From Acidobacteriota bacterium (GTDB lineage Bacteria; Acidobacteriota; Thermoanaerobaculia; Gp7-AA8), in contig JACPDH010000019.1 in the NCBI GenBank assembly GCA_016184115.1, forward strand, positions 42,655 to 106,654: DNA of 64,000 nt, read 5' to 3'. Under the pieces are notes generated by a model that was not told the origin of the DNA, made no database searches, and saw nothing but the letters and a program-made list of their open reading frames with translations. The translations under genes and the position numbers were made by a program. Below, in pieces: positions 9,449 to 18,658 of this stretch; the first letter of the stretch is position 1, and the number at the start of each line of letters is the position of its first letter.

Positions 9449-11037
9449 CACCGAACAACACCGTTTCGACTCACGGCGAATGCTCGAGCGTGTCGTCCCG
9501 AGCGCAGCGAGGGACCTCGCAGGTTGGTATGAGCGAGGTTCAGCGCCTGGGCGATTCGCGCATGTTGCTCGCGGGTCCCTGCCTGAGAGGTCCTTCCTCC
9601 CTCGCGGCGCTTCGCCCGGCTCGGTCGTCAGGACGACGACACGCCGAACCTCTGAAGCCCACCGCACCACCCTCGCACCCCGCGCCTCCTCTGGCCTTTG
9701 GCCCCTCGCCTCTGGTCCGCCTTTCGCCATTCGCCTCTCGCCTCGCTGGCCTCGTGCTCCTCGCGTTCTTCGCCTTGCCGTCCGGCGCCGAGGAGCGCAC
9801 GATGACGCTTGGCGAAGTCGTCGAGCGCGCGCGCAGCGTCTCGCCGCACGTCGCTCGCCTTCGCCTGCTCGAGGAGGCGGCCCGCGAAGGGGAGCAGATC
9901 GCCGCCTCTGGCCGCATGCCGCAGATCGAGATCTCCGCGGCGTACTCGCGCAACTCAGACGTTCCCGAGTTCGCCACCGGAATCGGGCCGGCGCGGACGG
10001 TCATCTTCCCCAACATCCCCGACAACTACCGCGCGCGCGCCGCAGCGAGCCTGCCGCTCTACACGGGAGGGCGCCTTTCGTCGCAGATTGACGTTGCGCG
10101 CTACGGCACCGCCGCCGCGACTGACGACGCGGTCGCGGGGGAGCGTGATCTCGTGCTGGAAGCGTCCACCGCCTACTGGAGTCTCGTTACGGCGCGAGAG
10201 AACGAGCGCGTACTCACCGCCGCGCTCGACGCATTCGAACAACACCTCGTCGATGCGCGGAATCGCTTCGATCTCGGCCTCGCCGCGCGCAACGAGTTGC
10301 TCGCCGTACAGGCAGAGCGCGATCGGGCCGAGTTGCAGCGCGTCCGGGCAGAGAACAACGCCGCGGTCGCGCACGCAAACCTTCTTCGCATTCTCGATCT
10401 CGGACCTGACCTCTTCATCGTCACCGCCGACGGCCTCGCTGCTGCGGCTGTTCCCATCGGCGACCTCGAGGCACTCGTTGATGAGGCAGAGGCGTCGCGC
10501 GCCGAGCTTCGGTCGCTCTCCGCGCGCGTCGACGCGGCCGATGCGTACGCCCGGGCTGCGCGCGCCTCGCGCCTGCCGCAGGCATCGCTGAGCGCAGCGT
10601 ACGACTATGCGAGTCCGAACCAGAAGATCCTGCCACTCACCGATTCGTGGGAGGACACCTGGAGCGTTGGAGTCGGCGTGAGCTGGACTCTCTTCGACGG
10701 TGGCCGAACGGCGGCGTCAGAAGCGAAGGCGCGCGCCGAAGCCGAGTCGCTTCGCCGGCTCGCCGACGACGCGCGGCAGCGCGTTCGGCTCGAGGTGACA
10801 GGCCGCGCTCTCGAGCTCGACGCGGCGATCGCCGCCGTCGCGGTGTCGAAGCGTGGACTCGAGGCTGCCGCGGAGAACGAGCGCGTCTCGCGCGACCGCT
10901 ATCGCGAAGGCGTCGCCTCGTCATCCGACCTGCTCGACGCGGAGACGCAGACGCTTCGCGCGGGACTCGACCTCGTAGCCGCGCAGAGCTCCCTGCGTAC
11001 CGCCGAAGCGCAACTGGCGAGGGCGCTCGGGCGATGA
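9445..11037 (+). CDS. TolC-like outer-membrane efflux protein with a repeat-derived N-terminal extension
   Basis: 530 residues if translation starts at ATG 9445, which overlaps the ATPase stop (ATGA) and has a GGGAGG Shine-Dalgarno. The mature part (from about residue 115) is a typical TolC/OEP protein with two long helical repeats (LGEVVERARSVSPHVARL ... , then a second copy from about residue 340). The hydrophobic export signal (LAGLVLLAFFALPSGA) appears only at about residues 100-115. The preceding ~85 codons are encoded by two repeats: a hairpin element (9492-9637) and a 7-bp word array (9671-9754). No ATG/GTG/TTG lies between 9565 and 9754 in frame; GTG 9754 would give a signal lacking its charged end. 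Mature function seems intact; export of the extended form is uncertain. Stop overlaps the next ATG. Confidence 0.88.
   Translation: MTPNNTVSTHGECSSVSSRAQRGTSQVGMSEVQRLGDSRMLLAGPCLRGPSSLAALRPARSSGRRHAEPLKPTAPPSHPAPPLAFGPSPLVRLSPFASRLAGLVLLAFFALPSGAEERTMTLGEVVERARSVSPHVARLRLLEEAAREGEQIAASGRMPQIEISAAYSRNSDVPEFATGIGPARTVIFPNIPDNYRARAAASLPLYTGGRLSSQIDVARYGTAAATDDAVAGERDLVLEASTAYWSLVTARENERVLTAALDAFEQHLVDARNRFDLGLAARNELLAVQAERDRAELQRVRAENNAAVAHANLLRILDLGPDLFIVTADGLAAAAVPIGDLEALVDEAEASRAELRSLSARVDAADAYARAARASRLPQASLSAAYDYASPNQKILPLTDSWEDTWSVGVGVSWTLFDGGRTAASEAKARAEAESLRRLADDARQRVRLEVTGRALELDAAIAAVAVSKRGLEAAAENERVSRDRYREGVASSSDLLDAETQTLRAGLDLVAAQSSLRTAEAQLARALGR
9492..9637. repeat. Hairpin repeat inside the TolC gene's 5' end
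   Basis: The left arm (9492-9517) begins GTCGTCCCGAGCGCAGCGAG and the right arm (9588-9637) is an imperfect, longer inverted copy ending CAGGACGAC. The sequence has the look of dispersed intergenic hairpin repeats rather than of protein-coding DNA, yet it stays in frame with the TolC gene. Confidence 0.6.
9671..9754. repeat. 7-bp word array, locus A (inside the TolC ORF)
   Basis: Twelve consecutive heptads without an indel: CCTCGCA, CCCCGCG, CCTCCTC, TGGCCTT, TGGCCCC, TCGCCTC, TGGTCCG, CCTTTCG, CCATTCG, CCTCTCG, CCTCGCT, GGCCTCG. Words vary but pyrimidine/GC positions recur every 7 bases. Twelve heptads are 84 bases, a multiple of three, so the frame is kept. Confidence 0.65.
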
Positions 11038-11981
11038 ACGAGTCAGTGATCGTAGTGCAAGGTCTCGTCAAGCGTTTCGGCGAGTTCATCTCGGTCGATG
11101 ACGTCAGTTTCGACGTTCGCGAAGGCGAGGTGTTCGGACTGTTAGGCAGTAATGGAGCCGGAAAGACGACGACGATCCGCATGCTCTGCGGCCTACTCCG
11201 GCCGACGAGCGGAAGCGCGCAGATCCTCGGCATCGACGCCGCGCGCGAACCCGAACGCCTCAAACGAAGCATCGGTTACATGACGCAGCGATTCAGCCTC
11301 TACGACGACCTCACCGTCGGACAGAACCTGCGCTTCTTCGGCGGCGTCTACGGCCTGCGGGGCCGCGCCTTCGACGAGCGTCGCGCATGGGCGCTCGAGA
11401 CCGCGGGGCTCGAGGGGAAAGAGAATCTGTTGACCTCGTCGCTTCCCGGTGGCTGGAAGCAGCGACTCGCGCTCGCCTGCGCGCTGCTGCACGAGCCGCG
11501 CGTCGTCTTCCTCGACGAACCGACCGGGGGAGTCGACCCCGTCTCGCGCCGCGCGTTCTGGCAACTCATCGATTCGCTCGCCGCGGCCGGCGTCACGCTC
11601 ATCGTCACGACGCACTATCTCGACGAAGCGGAGCGTTGCGACCGCATCGCCCTGATGCACGGAGGACGCATCGTCGCGATGGGGAACGTCGCGGAGCTGA
11701 AGGAGGTCTTCTCGGGACGAGCGATGCTCGAGGTGAGCTGTCCTCGCGTTCTCGACGCACAGACGCGCCTCGAAGACGAACAGGGCATCCTCGAGGTCTC
11801 GGCCTTCGGCACGACTCTTCATGTCGTCGTGGAGGACGCTGGCGCGGGGAGTGCGACGATCGCGCGCAGCCTCTCGGCCAACGGCTTCGACCCGCACCAG
11901 ATCGAGCGAATCGTGCCATCCCTCGAGGACGTCTTCATCCATTGCATCGAGTCGGAGGAAGCGCAGAGGAGCGCGTCATGA
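11034..11981 (+). CDS. ABC transporter ATPase (ABC-2 exporter, second of two)
   Basis: 315 residues from ATG 11034, overlapping the TolC stop by 4 bases. Walker A GSNGAGKTTT and Walker B VVFLDEPTGGVD are normal; the signature is LPGGWKQRLALA, with Pro for Ser at its second position. This asymmetry with the first ATPase (LSGGMKQ) is consistent with a heterodimeric motor having one standard and one altered site (inference). Ends with ATGA overlap into the permease gene. Confidence 0.93.
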   Translation: MNESVIVVQGLVKRFGEFISVDDVSFDVREGEVFGLLGSNGAGKTTTIRMLCGLLRPTSGSAQILGIDAAREPERLKRSIGYMTQRFSLYDDLTVGQNLRFFGGVYGLRGRAFDERRAWALETAGLEGKENLLTSSLPGGWKQRLALACALLHEPRVVFLDEPTGGVDPVSRRAFWQLIDSLAAAGVTLIVTTHYLDEAERCDRIALMHGGRIVAMGNVAELKEVFSGRAMLEVSCPRVLDAQTRLEDEQGILEVSAFGTTLHVVVEDAGAGSATIARSLSANGFDPHQIERIVPSLEDVFIHCIESEEAQRSAS

Positions 11982-13105
11982 GGTTGCGCCAGACATTGGC
12001 GATCGCGAAAAAGGAGATCCGGCAGGCGTTCCGCGATCCGCTCAGCCTAGGCATGCTCCTTGCCCTTCCCGCCTTCATGCTCGTCCTCTACGGATACGCC
12101 ATCAACTTCGATGTGCGGCACGTTCCGCTCGCCGTTCAGGACCGCGACATGACCGCGGAAAGTCGCGCGCTCGTCTCGTCATTCGTCAACTCGACCTACT
12201 TCGATCTAAAGACCTCGATTCTCCCGGGTGCCGACGTGGAGAGGGTCTTTCACCGGCGTATCGCGAAGGTTGCGCTCGTCATCCCGGAGAACTATGCCGC
12301 AGACCGCCATGCAGGCCGTCGCCCGAGCGTGCAGCTTCTCGTCGATGGCGCCGACGCGAATACGGCGACGAACGTCCTCGGCTATGCGTCCGCGCTCGTC
12401 GCCCAGGCTAACGCGGAGCTCGTGCGGGGCACGCGTGCCGCGCAGCTCGCCCAGCAGGTCGCGATCGACTACCAGCCGCGCGTCTTCTACAACCCCGACC
12501 TCCGATCGACGCAGTTTCTCGTCCCGGGCCTCATCGGCTTCATTCTCATGCTCACCGCAGTCCTCTCGACGGCGCTCAGCGTCGTTCGCGAGAAGGAGCG
12601 CGGAACGATGGAGCAGCTCCGCGTGACCTCGCTTCGTCCCTCCGAGCTGATCGTCGGGAAGACGCTTCCGTACCTCGGAATCTCCCTCATCGCAACGGCC
12701 ATCATTCTCGTCGCGGCGCGCGTGCTCTTCGGCGTGGTCGTCGCAGGCTCGTATCTCGATCTCTTCGTCGCGACCCTCATCTTCCTCGTCGGGGCGCTCG
12801 GCTGGGGACTGCTCGTTTCGAGCCTGGCCCAGACGCAGGCCATGGCCTTTCAGATCGGGCTGGTGACGTCGCTGCTTCCGACGATCTTCTTCTCCGGGTT
12901 CATCTTCCCGATCCGATCGATGCCCGTGGTCATTCAGGCAATCAGCTACATCGTGCCGGCGCGCTACTTTCTCGTCGTCCTGCGCGGCGTCGTGCTGAAA
13001 GGCGCGGGGCTCGTGCCTTACTGGAAGGATCTCGCCTTCCTCGTACTCTACGCGGCGCTCGTCCTCGGCATCGCGACAGCGCGCCTGGCGCGACGGGAGG
13101 TATGA
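11978..13105 (+). CDS. ABC-2 type permease (YbhS/YbhR-like), first
   Basis: 375 residues from ATG 11978, overlapping the previous stop. Plan: one N-terminal membrane segment (about 22-42), a large extracytoplasmic domain (about 45-170) and five C-terminal membrane segments, with the conserved cytoplasmic REKERGTMEQLRVT stretch. This is the layout of YbhN/YhiH-type drug-export permeases. It presumably pairs with the next gene's product to form the channel. Confidence 0.92.
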   Translation: MRLRQTLAIAKKEIRQAFRDPLSLGMLLALPAFMLVLYGYAINFDVRHVPLAVQDRDMTAESRALVSSFVNSTYFDLKTSILPGADVERVFHRRIAKVALVIPENYAADRHAGRRPSVQLLVDGADANTATNVLGYASALVAQANAELVRGTRAAQLAQQVAIDYQPRVFYNPDLRSTQFLVPGLIGFILMLTAVLSTALSVVREKERGTMEQLRVTSLRPSELIVGKTLPYLGISLIATAIILVAARVLFGVVVAGSYLDLFVATLIFLVGALGWGLLVSSLAQTQAMAFQIGLVTSLLPTIFFSGFIFPIRSMPVVIQAISYIVPARYFLVVLRGVVLKGAGLVPYWKDLAFLVLYAALVLGIATARLARREV

Positions 13106-13106
13106 C

Positions 13107-14240
13107 GTGTTTGCGTTGCTTCAGGTGATCATCAAGGAGCTCCTTCAACTGAGGCACGACCGGAAGATGATTCCGGTACTCGTCGTCGGCCCGCTCGTGC
13201 AGCTGATCGCGCTCGGCTTCGCGGCGAACCTCGACGTGAATCTGATTCCGATGCTCGTCGTCGATCGCGACCGAACACCGGAGAGTGCCCGCCTCGTCGA
13301 GCGGTTCACCGGCTCACGCTATTTCAATCTCGTAGGAACGGAGGAGACTGCCGAGGCGATCGAGCCGTGGCTCGTCGAAAACCGGGCTCAGGTCGCGCTC
13401 GTCGTCGGCGACGGGTACGGCGAAGCGGTCGCGGCGGGGCGGCGCCCGACGGTGCAGCTCATCGCCGACGGCACCGACTCGAACTCAGCGGTCGTCGGCA
13501 TGGCCTACGCGTCACGGATCGTGACGACGGAGAGCGCACGACTCGCCGCTGCGGCGATCGCGCGCGGTGATGGTGCAACGGGCGGCATCGGCGGCGCTGT
13601 CGAGCTCGTTCCGCGCGTCTTCTACAATCCCGACCTGCTCAGTCGCTGGTTCTATGTCCCCGCGGTGCTCGCGATGGTACTGCTGTTGGTCACGATGATC
13701 CTGCCGTCGATGGCGGTCGTACGCGAAAAGGAGATCGGCACACTCGAGCAGATCAGCGTCACCCCGCTGCGTCCGTGGCAACTCGTCGTCGGCAAGCTCG
13801 TGCCATTCGCAATCATCGGGATCTTCGACACGCTGCTGATCACCGCCGCGGCACGAGCAATCTTCGGCGTACCGCTCCGCGGCTCGTTACTGCTTCTGGT
13901 CGGCCTCACGACGCTCTATCTCCTCAACACGCTCGGCCTGGGGCTTCTCATGTCGACGATCGTGCGAACGCAACAGCAGGCAATGATGGGCTCATCGTTC
14001 GCGCTGATGGTGCCGATGATCTATCTGTCGGGCCTCATCTTTCCGATCGAGAACATGCCGCGCCTCTTTCAGTTGATCAGCTACGCGATCCCCGTGACCT
14101 ACTACGCGAACATCCTGCGCGCCGTCTTCCTTCGCGGCTCCGGGTTCGATGCGCTCTGGTTCGATGCCTTGATGCTCGCAGCGCTCGGGATGCTGACGCT
14201 CACCCTCGCATCCATGAGGTTTCGGAAGAGCCTGGACTAG
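13107..14240 (+). CDS. ABC-2 type permease (YbhS/YbhR-like), second
   Basis: 377 residues from GTG 13107, one base after the previous stop and behind a GGGAGG ribosome-binding site. It has the same topology as its neighbour, with the matching REKEIGTLEQISVT stretch and a similar FYNPDL motif before the membrane domain, showing that the two permeases are ancient duplicates. Last gene of the operon; a hairpin (about 14263-14286) follows. Confidence 0.92.
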   Translation: MFALLQVIIKELLQLRHDRKMIPVLVVGPLVQLIALGFAANLDVNLIPMLVVDRDRTPESARLVERFTGSRYFNLVGTEETAEAIEPWLVENRAQVALVVGDGYGEAVAAGRRPTVQLIADGTDSNSAVVGMAYASRIVTTESARLAAAAIARGDGATGGIGGAVELVPRVFYNPDLLSRWFYVPAVLAMVLLLVTMILPSMAVVREKEIGTLEQISVTPLRPWQLVVGKLVPFAIIGIFDTLLITAAARAIFGVPLRGSLLLLVGLTTLYLLNTLGLGLLMSTIVRTQQQAMMGSSFALMVPMIYLSGLIFPIENMPRLFQLISYAIPVTYYANILRAVFLRGSGFDALWFDALMLAALGMLTLTLASMRFRKSLD

Positions 14241-14262
14241 TGGCAAACGCCGCCGGCCGTTT

Positions 14263-14286
14263 CGCGAAGGCCGGAGGCCTCCGCCA
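14263..14286. repeat. Short palindrome, copy 1
   Basis: GCGAAGGCCGGAGGCCTCCGC-type palindrome just after the efflux operon. A close copy lies at 18048-18073. Could act as a transcription end or RNA-stabilising hairpin; no T-run follows. Confidence 0.5.
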
Positions 14287-14397
14287 CCAACGGTAATTGC
14301 CGCCGCACCCGCAACGTTTCGTGATCTGATCGCGTCTACTCGTGTGAGGCGGTGTGCGCTGCACGAAGACGATCCGCCGTAAGGAGAAACCTGCTCG

Positions 14398-16107
14398 ATG
14401 AAGCGAACATTGGTTGCCGCCCTGCTCGCCGGCACACTCACTCCCCTCTCCGCTCAGCAACTCGACAACTTCGGCGAAGCGATGGAGGTCCGGATCGTGA
14501 ACGTCGACGTCGTCGTTCGCGACAAAGCCGGTAACCTCGTCACTGGACTCACATCGGATGATTTCGTGATCCTCGAAAAGGGGAAGCCGCAAGCGATCAC
14601 GAACTTCGCCGAGTACCGTGAATCGGCTGCGCCCGAGGCTGCTCCAGGCACCGAGCCGACGTCCCGACCCTCCGGCGTGACAGTGCGCCCTCCCCAGAAG
14701 CGCTACATTGCCTTCTTCGTCGACCAGCTCAAGCTCCGCGACACGCAGAACCGCGAGAGCTTTTTTCGCGGGTTGCGCGCCTTCGCCGAAGATTCGATGC
14801 GCGAAGGAGACGAAGCCGCCGTGTTCGTCTGGCAGACTCGCGTCAAGACGAGACTCCCGATGACCGCCGACCGCGCCACCCTTTTCGCCACGATCAAATC
14901 GCTCGAGGAGGAGTCGAAGCTTCAGCTCGACTACACCGACATCGAGCAGGCTGAGCTCGACTTCCGCGAGCGTGCCTGGGCGGGCGACGAATCGGCAGCC
15001 ACAATGATCGAGACCGATCGACGCGTGGCCGCACAACGGGCGTTCGACCTGCAGCAGCGCAAGACCCATGCGATCAACTCGGTGCTCCAGTCGCTCTCCG
15101 GTCTTGACGGTCGCAAGGTGATGATCCTCGCAACCGAGCGCCTCTCGAAGCTCCCCGGACTCGAGTATGGTTACAGTTCGACCGAGTTCAACGCGCGGAG
15201 GATGATTGACAGTGTCGTCGACGAGGCGAACGCTTCGGCGGTCACGATTTACGGGTTCTTTCCACGCGGGCTCGATCGCGATCCGTTCGCCGACACCGCC
15301 GGATCCTACGAGGCGGCGAGCGGAACCGCGGCGGGCGGGCCCCCTGCCAGCAGCTACGAGCTGCTGATGAACCAGAGTGAAACGATCGACAGCATCGCTA
15401 CGCGTACGGGTGGGCTGGCTGCAGTCGGTGGGAAGATTTCGGAAGCGGCGCTCGGAAATGTAGCGCGACAGCTCGACAACTACTACTCGCTCGCGTACCG
15501 CGCCTCAGGCGACGACCGCTCGCGCTCGATCAAAGTCAAGGTGAACCAGCCCGGGCTCGAGGTGCTCGCTCGCAATTCCGTCGTCGACAAGAGTGACGCC
15601 GAAGTCGCGCGCGATCGAATGATCTCCGGAATCCTCTTCGGAACCGGTACGTCTGCGATTCCCATCAGCGTCGCGCAGGGCGCGGTACGAAAGAAGGGGC
15701 TAACGACTTATGCGGTGCCGGTCGAGATCACGATTCCGATCGCGCACCTCACGGCCTTGCCCGGGGCAAAGGGACACGACGGGAAGTTCAGGGTGCTCGC
15801 CGTCGCCGCGAATGCCGACGGCGACGTTGCGGACGTCGCAGAAAAGACGCAGACATTCCATATCCCGGAGAAGGAGCTCGAGAAGGCGCGCTCCGGAGCC
15901 TTCACATATTCGTTGGAGATCGTCGTTCGCGACACGAGCAACCGCGCCCTCGTATGCGTCATCGACGACCTCGACCACGATTCGGGCTACGCCGAGGTGA
16001 CTCTGGACCTAACGAAGCTGGCGAAGAACACGCCCGCGAAATCGAACAAGCCGGCGTGGGAACAGCGGCCGGGACGCGGCGGTATGGGGGGCGGACGCTG
16101 GCCGTAA
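14398..16107 (+). CDS. VWFA-related acidobacterial-type secreted protein
   Basis: 569 residues with a signal peptide (MKRTLVAALLAGTLTPLSAQ) and a good AAGGAG site upstream. The N-terminal region (NVDVVVRDKAGNLVTGLTSDDF) and the following RYIAFFVDQLKLRD ... REGDEAAVF ... TADRATLFATI pattern match the VWFA-related family typical of Acidobacteria. The usual metal-binding DxSxS is not present; the aligned position reads FVDQLKLRD. The C-terminal third is predicted beta-rich and ends in a Gly/Arg-rich tail. Cellular role unknown; likely periplasmic or surface. Confidence 0.85.
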   Translation: MKRTLVAALLAGTLTPLSAQQLDNFGEAMEVRIVNVDVVVRDKAGNLVTGLTSDDFVILEKGKPQAITNFAEYRESAAPEAAPGTEPTSRPSGVTVRPPQKRYIAFFVDQLKLRDTQNRESFFRGLRAFAEDSMREGDEAAVFVWQTRVKTRLPMTADRATLFATIKSLEEESKLQLDYTDIEQAELDFRERAWAGDESAATMIETDRRVAAQRAFDLQQRKTHAINSVLQSLSGLDGRKVMILATERLSKLPGLEYGYSSTEFNARRMIDSVVDEANASAVTIYGFFPRGLDRDPFADTAGSYEAASGTAAGGPPASSYELLMNQSETIDSIATRTGGLAAVGGKISEAALGNVARQLDNYYSLAYRASGDDRSRSIKVKVNQPGLEVLARNSVVDKSDAEVARDRMISGILFGTGTSAIPISVAQGAVRKKGLTTYAVPVEITIPIAHLTALPGAKGHDGKFRVLAVAANADGDVADVAEKTQTFHIPEKELEKARSGAFTYSLEIVVRDTSNRALVCVIDDLDHDSGYAEVTLDLTKLAKNTPAKSNKPAWEQRPGRGGMGGGRWP

Positions 16108-16246
16108 GACAAGCGTTGGCCGTTCTTGGGGTCGCGGATGGATTCATAACGGCGAGAGTCACGGCGCGGATGTCGGTGACAGGCCACGATTGCGAAGACA
16201 GTGGCTCGCGAGAAACTCGCATACCATCGTTGTACACTCGGCCCGC

Positions 16247-16690
16247 TTGAAACGAGTGCTCCTTTACGGCTCCCTCGGCGGCGTACTAATCGCGCTACTG
16301 AAGTACATCGAGTACCAGCACTTCGTCCGTGCATACCCGGCGGAGATCTACGGCGGCGCGCTCGCGCTGATCTTTGCAGCGCTCGGCCTTTGGTTCGGGC
16401 TCCGGTCCGCGAAGGCGAAAGAGGTCGTGGTGCTCAAAGAGGTTCGTGTCCGTCACGATGAGCCGTTCGTCGTCGACGTCGCCAAGCTCGAGGAGCTTGC
16501 GATCACCCCGCGCGAGCTCGAAATTCTCGGCCTCATCGCCGAGGGCCTCAGCAATCGCGAGATCGGCGAGAGGCTCTTCGTCTCCGAAAACACGGTCAAG
16601 ACGCACTCCTCGCGCCTCTTCCAGAAACTCGGCGCCAGCCGGAGGACCCAGGCAGTCCAGCGAGGTAAGGAGCTAGAACTGATTCCGTGA
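16247..16690 (+). CDS. Membrane-anchored LuxR-type DNA-binding protein
   Basis: About 147 residues if the start is TTG 16247 (GTG 16256 is also possible; the frame is open further upstream). Two hydrophobic segments at the N-terminus (VLLYGSLGGVLIALL and ALALIFAALGLWFG) precede a C-terminal LuxR helix-turn-helix (LTPRELEIL-like ITPRELEILGLIAEGLSN, then VSENTVKTHSSRLFQKLGA). There is no receiver domain, so activity would be controlled from the membrane. The next gene is a DUF4199 membrane protein; this pairing suggests the two work together (inference). Confidence 0.85.
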   Translation: MKRVLLYGSLGGVLIALLKYIEYQHFVRAYPAEIYGGALALIFAALGLWFGLRSAKAKEVVVLKEVRVRHDEPFVVDVAKLEELAITPRELEILGLIAEGLSNREIGERLFVSENTVKTHSSRLFQKLGASRRTQAVQRGKELELIP

Positions 16691-16892
16691 ACGACGCGGC
16701 CGACACGTAGTGAGCGACGATGGGCGGGTTGGGCGCAAGGGGCGGAAGTCGCAGCGGTTTCGGCCGGTGACGCTGGACATGATGGTCATCGAACGTGTGA
16801 AATCACTTTCCGAGCACGAAAATCACCCATTCGTATGACGACTTGCGACGACCCAAAGCGCTACGTTGACGCGCTGAAAGGGAGAACTCGAC

Positions 16893-17450
16893 ATGAAAAA
16901 CACCGTCATCAAGTTCGGACTCATCTCCGGGGCGATCCTCGTCGGACTCTTCGCCATCACACTTCCACTCTGCCTCAACGGTACGATCGATTTCGACAAC
17001 CAGGAGATCCTCGGTTACAGCTCGATGGTTCTCTCGTTCATGATGGTCTTCTTCGGCATCCGGTCGTTCCGAGAGCAGCACGGCGGAGGTGCGATCAGCT
17101 TCGGCCGGGCATTCAAAGTGGGAATTCTCATCACCCTGGTTACCTGCGCCGTCTACGTCATCTCGTGGGAGATCGTCTACTACAACTTCCTGCCAGATTT
17201 TTTTGAGACGTACAGCAGTCACACGCTCGAAAAGATGCGAGCAAAAGGCGAGAGCGCGGAAGCGATCGCCGCGATGCGGGCGCAACTCGCAACCTGGGGC
17301 GAGCTCTACAAGAACCCGTTCATCAACGTCGCCATGACCTTCATGGAGGTCTTCCCCGTGGGACTCATCGTGACGCTCGTTTCCGCTGCCATTCTACGAA
17401 GGAAGCCCGAACGGGGCGGCGGCCCCGAAGTGGCGACGGCGGGCGCGTAA
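16893..17450 (+). CDS. DUF4199 family membrane protein
   Basis: 185 residues with four predicted membrane segments (about 8-28, 42-60, 76-98 and 150-170) and the family signature FGRAFKVGILITLV with a WEIVYYN stretch. Preceded by AAAGGGAG. Members are small integral membrane proteins of unknown function, often next to LuxR-type regulators as here. Followed by a long repeat-rich gap. Confidence 0.82.
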   Translation: MKNTVIKFGLISGAILVGLFAITLPLCLNGTIDFDNQEILGYSSMVLSFMMVFFGIRSFREQHGGGAISFGRAFKVGILITLVTCAVYVISWEIVYYNFLPDFFETYSSHTLEKMRAKGESAEAIAAMRAQLATWGELYKNPFINVAMTFMEVFPVGLIVTLVSAAILRRKPERGGGPEVATAGA

Positions 17451-18079
17451 CCTCTCGCGACACGACGCGAGGCTCATCGTCGCACGGACCGAGCAACTGT
17501 GTGGAGTGCGCAAGCGCCAGCTTGCGCGCTTCCGCGCCGAAGCGAAGCTTCGGCGCGTCGGAGCTTGGACATTTTCGGATCATGTGAAGGCATAGGCGAT
17601 GAGGTTTTCCTCCGTCCCTAACGGAGAGAATCGCGAACCGTGTGCGACGACGCACGTCGCGTAGCGACGGCCGATCTTAGTGCCCCGTTCGCTAAATTCG
17701 GCTCCACAGGCCGTGAGTGCCGAGGCGTCGGATGCGAGGCGTCGCGACGCAGGCGATGCAGGGACATCGCTGAGGAGCGACAACGAAACAGACGGCGTCG
17801 CGGCGCCACGGCAGCGGCCGTTTCTGGTGCGCGGCACGCCTCGTGAGCGCCGACGCTGCGATCGGTGGCCCTTGAGCGACGTCGGCCGCGGCAGCGGCCG
17901 TTTCTGGCTAGCCCCGCCCGTAAGGGCGGGGAGAGATGAAGAGAGAACCGATTCGCGCCGCGGTAGCGGCGCCGTGTGAATCGCGCGGTGCGTGAGCGCC
18001 GCGCTGGCGCCGCCCTGCGGGCGATCCAGACATCGCCGCTTCCGGCCTCGGCGAAGGCCGGAGGCCTTCGCCACGCGAC
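17451..18079. repeat. Repeat-dense gene-free region between convergent genes
   Basis: No credible gene. It contains a double-hairpin element (17500-17557; second copy at 38632-38686), a CGTCGCGTAGCGACG element followed by GCCGATCTTAG (17655-17686; copy at 63664-63694), two direct copies of CGGCAGCGGCCGTTTCTGG (about 17811-17829 and 17891-17909), a GC hairpin (CCCCGCCCGTAAGGGCGGGG, about 17914-17933), and the palindrome at 18048-18073. Its position between convergent 3' ends suggests accumulation of small repeats. Confidence 0.7.
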
Positions 18080-18598
18080 TTACTGTCCGACGGGCTCGTC
18101 GGCGTAGTCTTCGATGTCGGCCTTGTCCCGCGGAGGGAGCTTCTTCATCTCGCTCTTGACCATTTCCTGATGCTCGATCTCTTCCTGGCGGAGCTCCTGG
18201 AAGAGCTTCAAGACATCCGCATTCTCAACGTGCTCGATCGCGCTGACGAAGAAGTTGTACGCCTTCTTCTCCGCCTCGAGGGCGACGTTGAGCGCATCCT
18301 CGATGCTCATGAAGACGCGGACCTTCTCGTACTCGGGGGCTTCGATCTCCGACATCATCGCGCCGTCGACCCGGCTCGGTCCATCGCCGAAGAGTTGCTT
18401 GCGCCTCGCGGCGAGCTCGTTACCGTGCTTCAACTCGTTCACCACCATGACGCGGAAGAACTTCGCCGCCTCGTCGGTGTGGTGCGTCGACATCTGGTCG
18501 GCAAGCTCTTCGTAGCGCTCGGCCGCTTCCTTCTCGATCAGAATCGCGAGATCGAGAGCATCCTGCAGGTTCAGTGTGGCGAACTCGATGTCTTTCAT
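18080..18598 (-). CDS. Ferritin-like / rubrerythrin-type diiron protein
   Basis: 172 residues, ATG with a GGAGGG site. Two helix pairs each carry iron-ligand motifs: EKEAAERYEEL and NELKHGNEL in the first, EAEKKAYNFF and EEIEHQEM in the second, the standard four-helix diiron arrangement. No rubredoxin-like Cys4 domain is present, so this is an erythrin-vacuolar-type short member. Probably reduces peroxide or handles iron. It lies 60 bases after the DHODH-like gene and the oxygen-sensitive pyruvate:ferredoxin oxidoreductase, suggesting oxidative protection of that operon's product (inference). Confidence 0.87.
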   Translation of the reverse strand: MKDIEFATLNLQDALDLAILIEKEAAERYEELADQMSTHHTDEAAKFFRVMVVNELKHGNELAARRKQLFGDGPSRVDGAMMSEIEAPEYEKVRVFMSIEDALNVALEAEKKAYNFFVSAIEHVENADVLKLFQELRQEEIEHQEMVKSEMKKLPPRDKADIEDYADEPVGQ

Positions 18599-18658
18599 GG
18601 CGTTCCCTCCGATGGCACGTCCCGTCGCCGGGCGGCCATCCCTCTCGTATTCAGCGGT

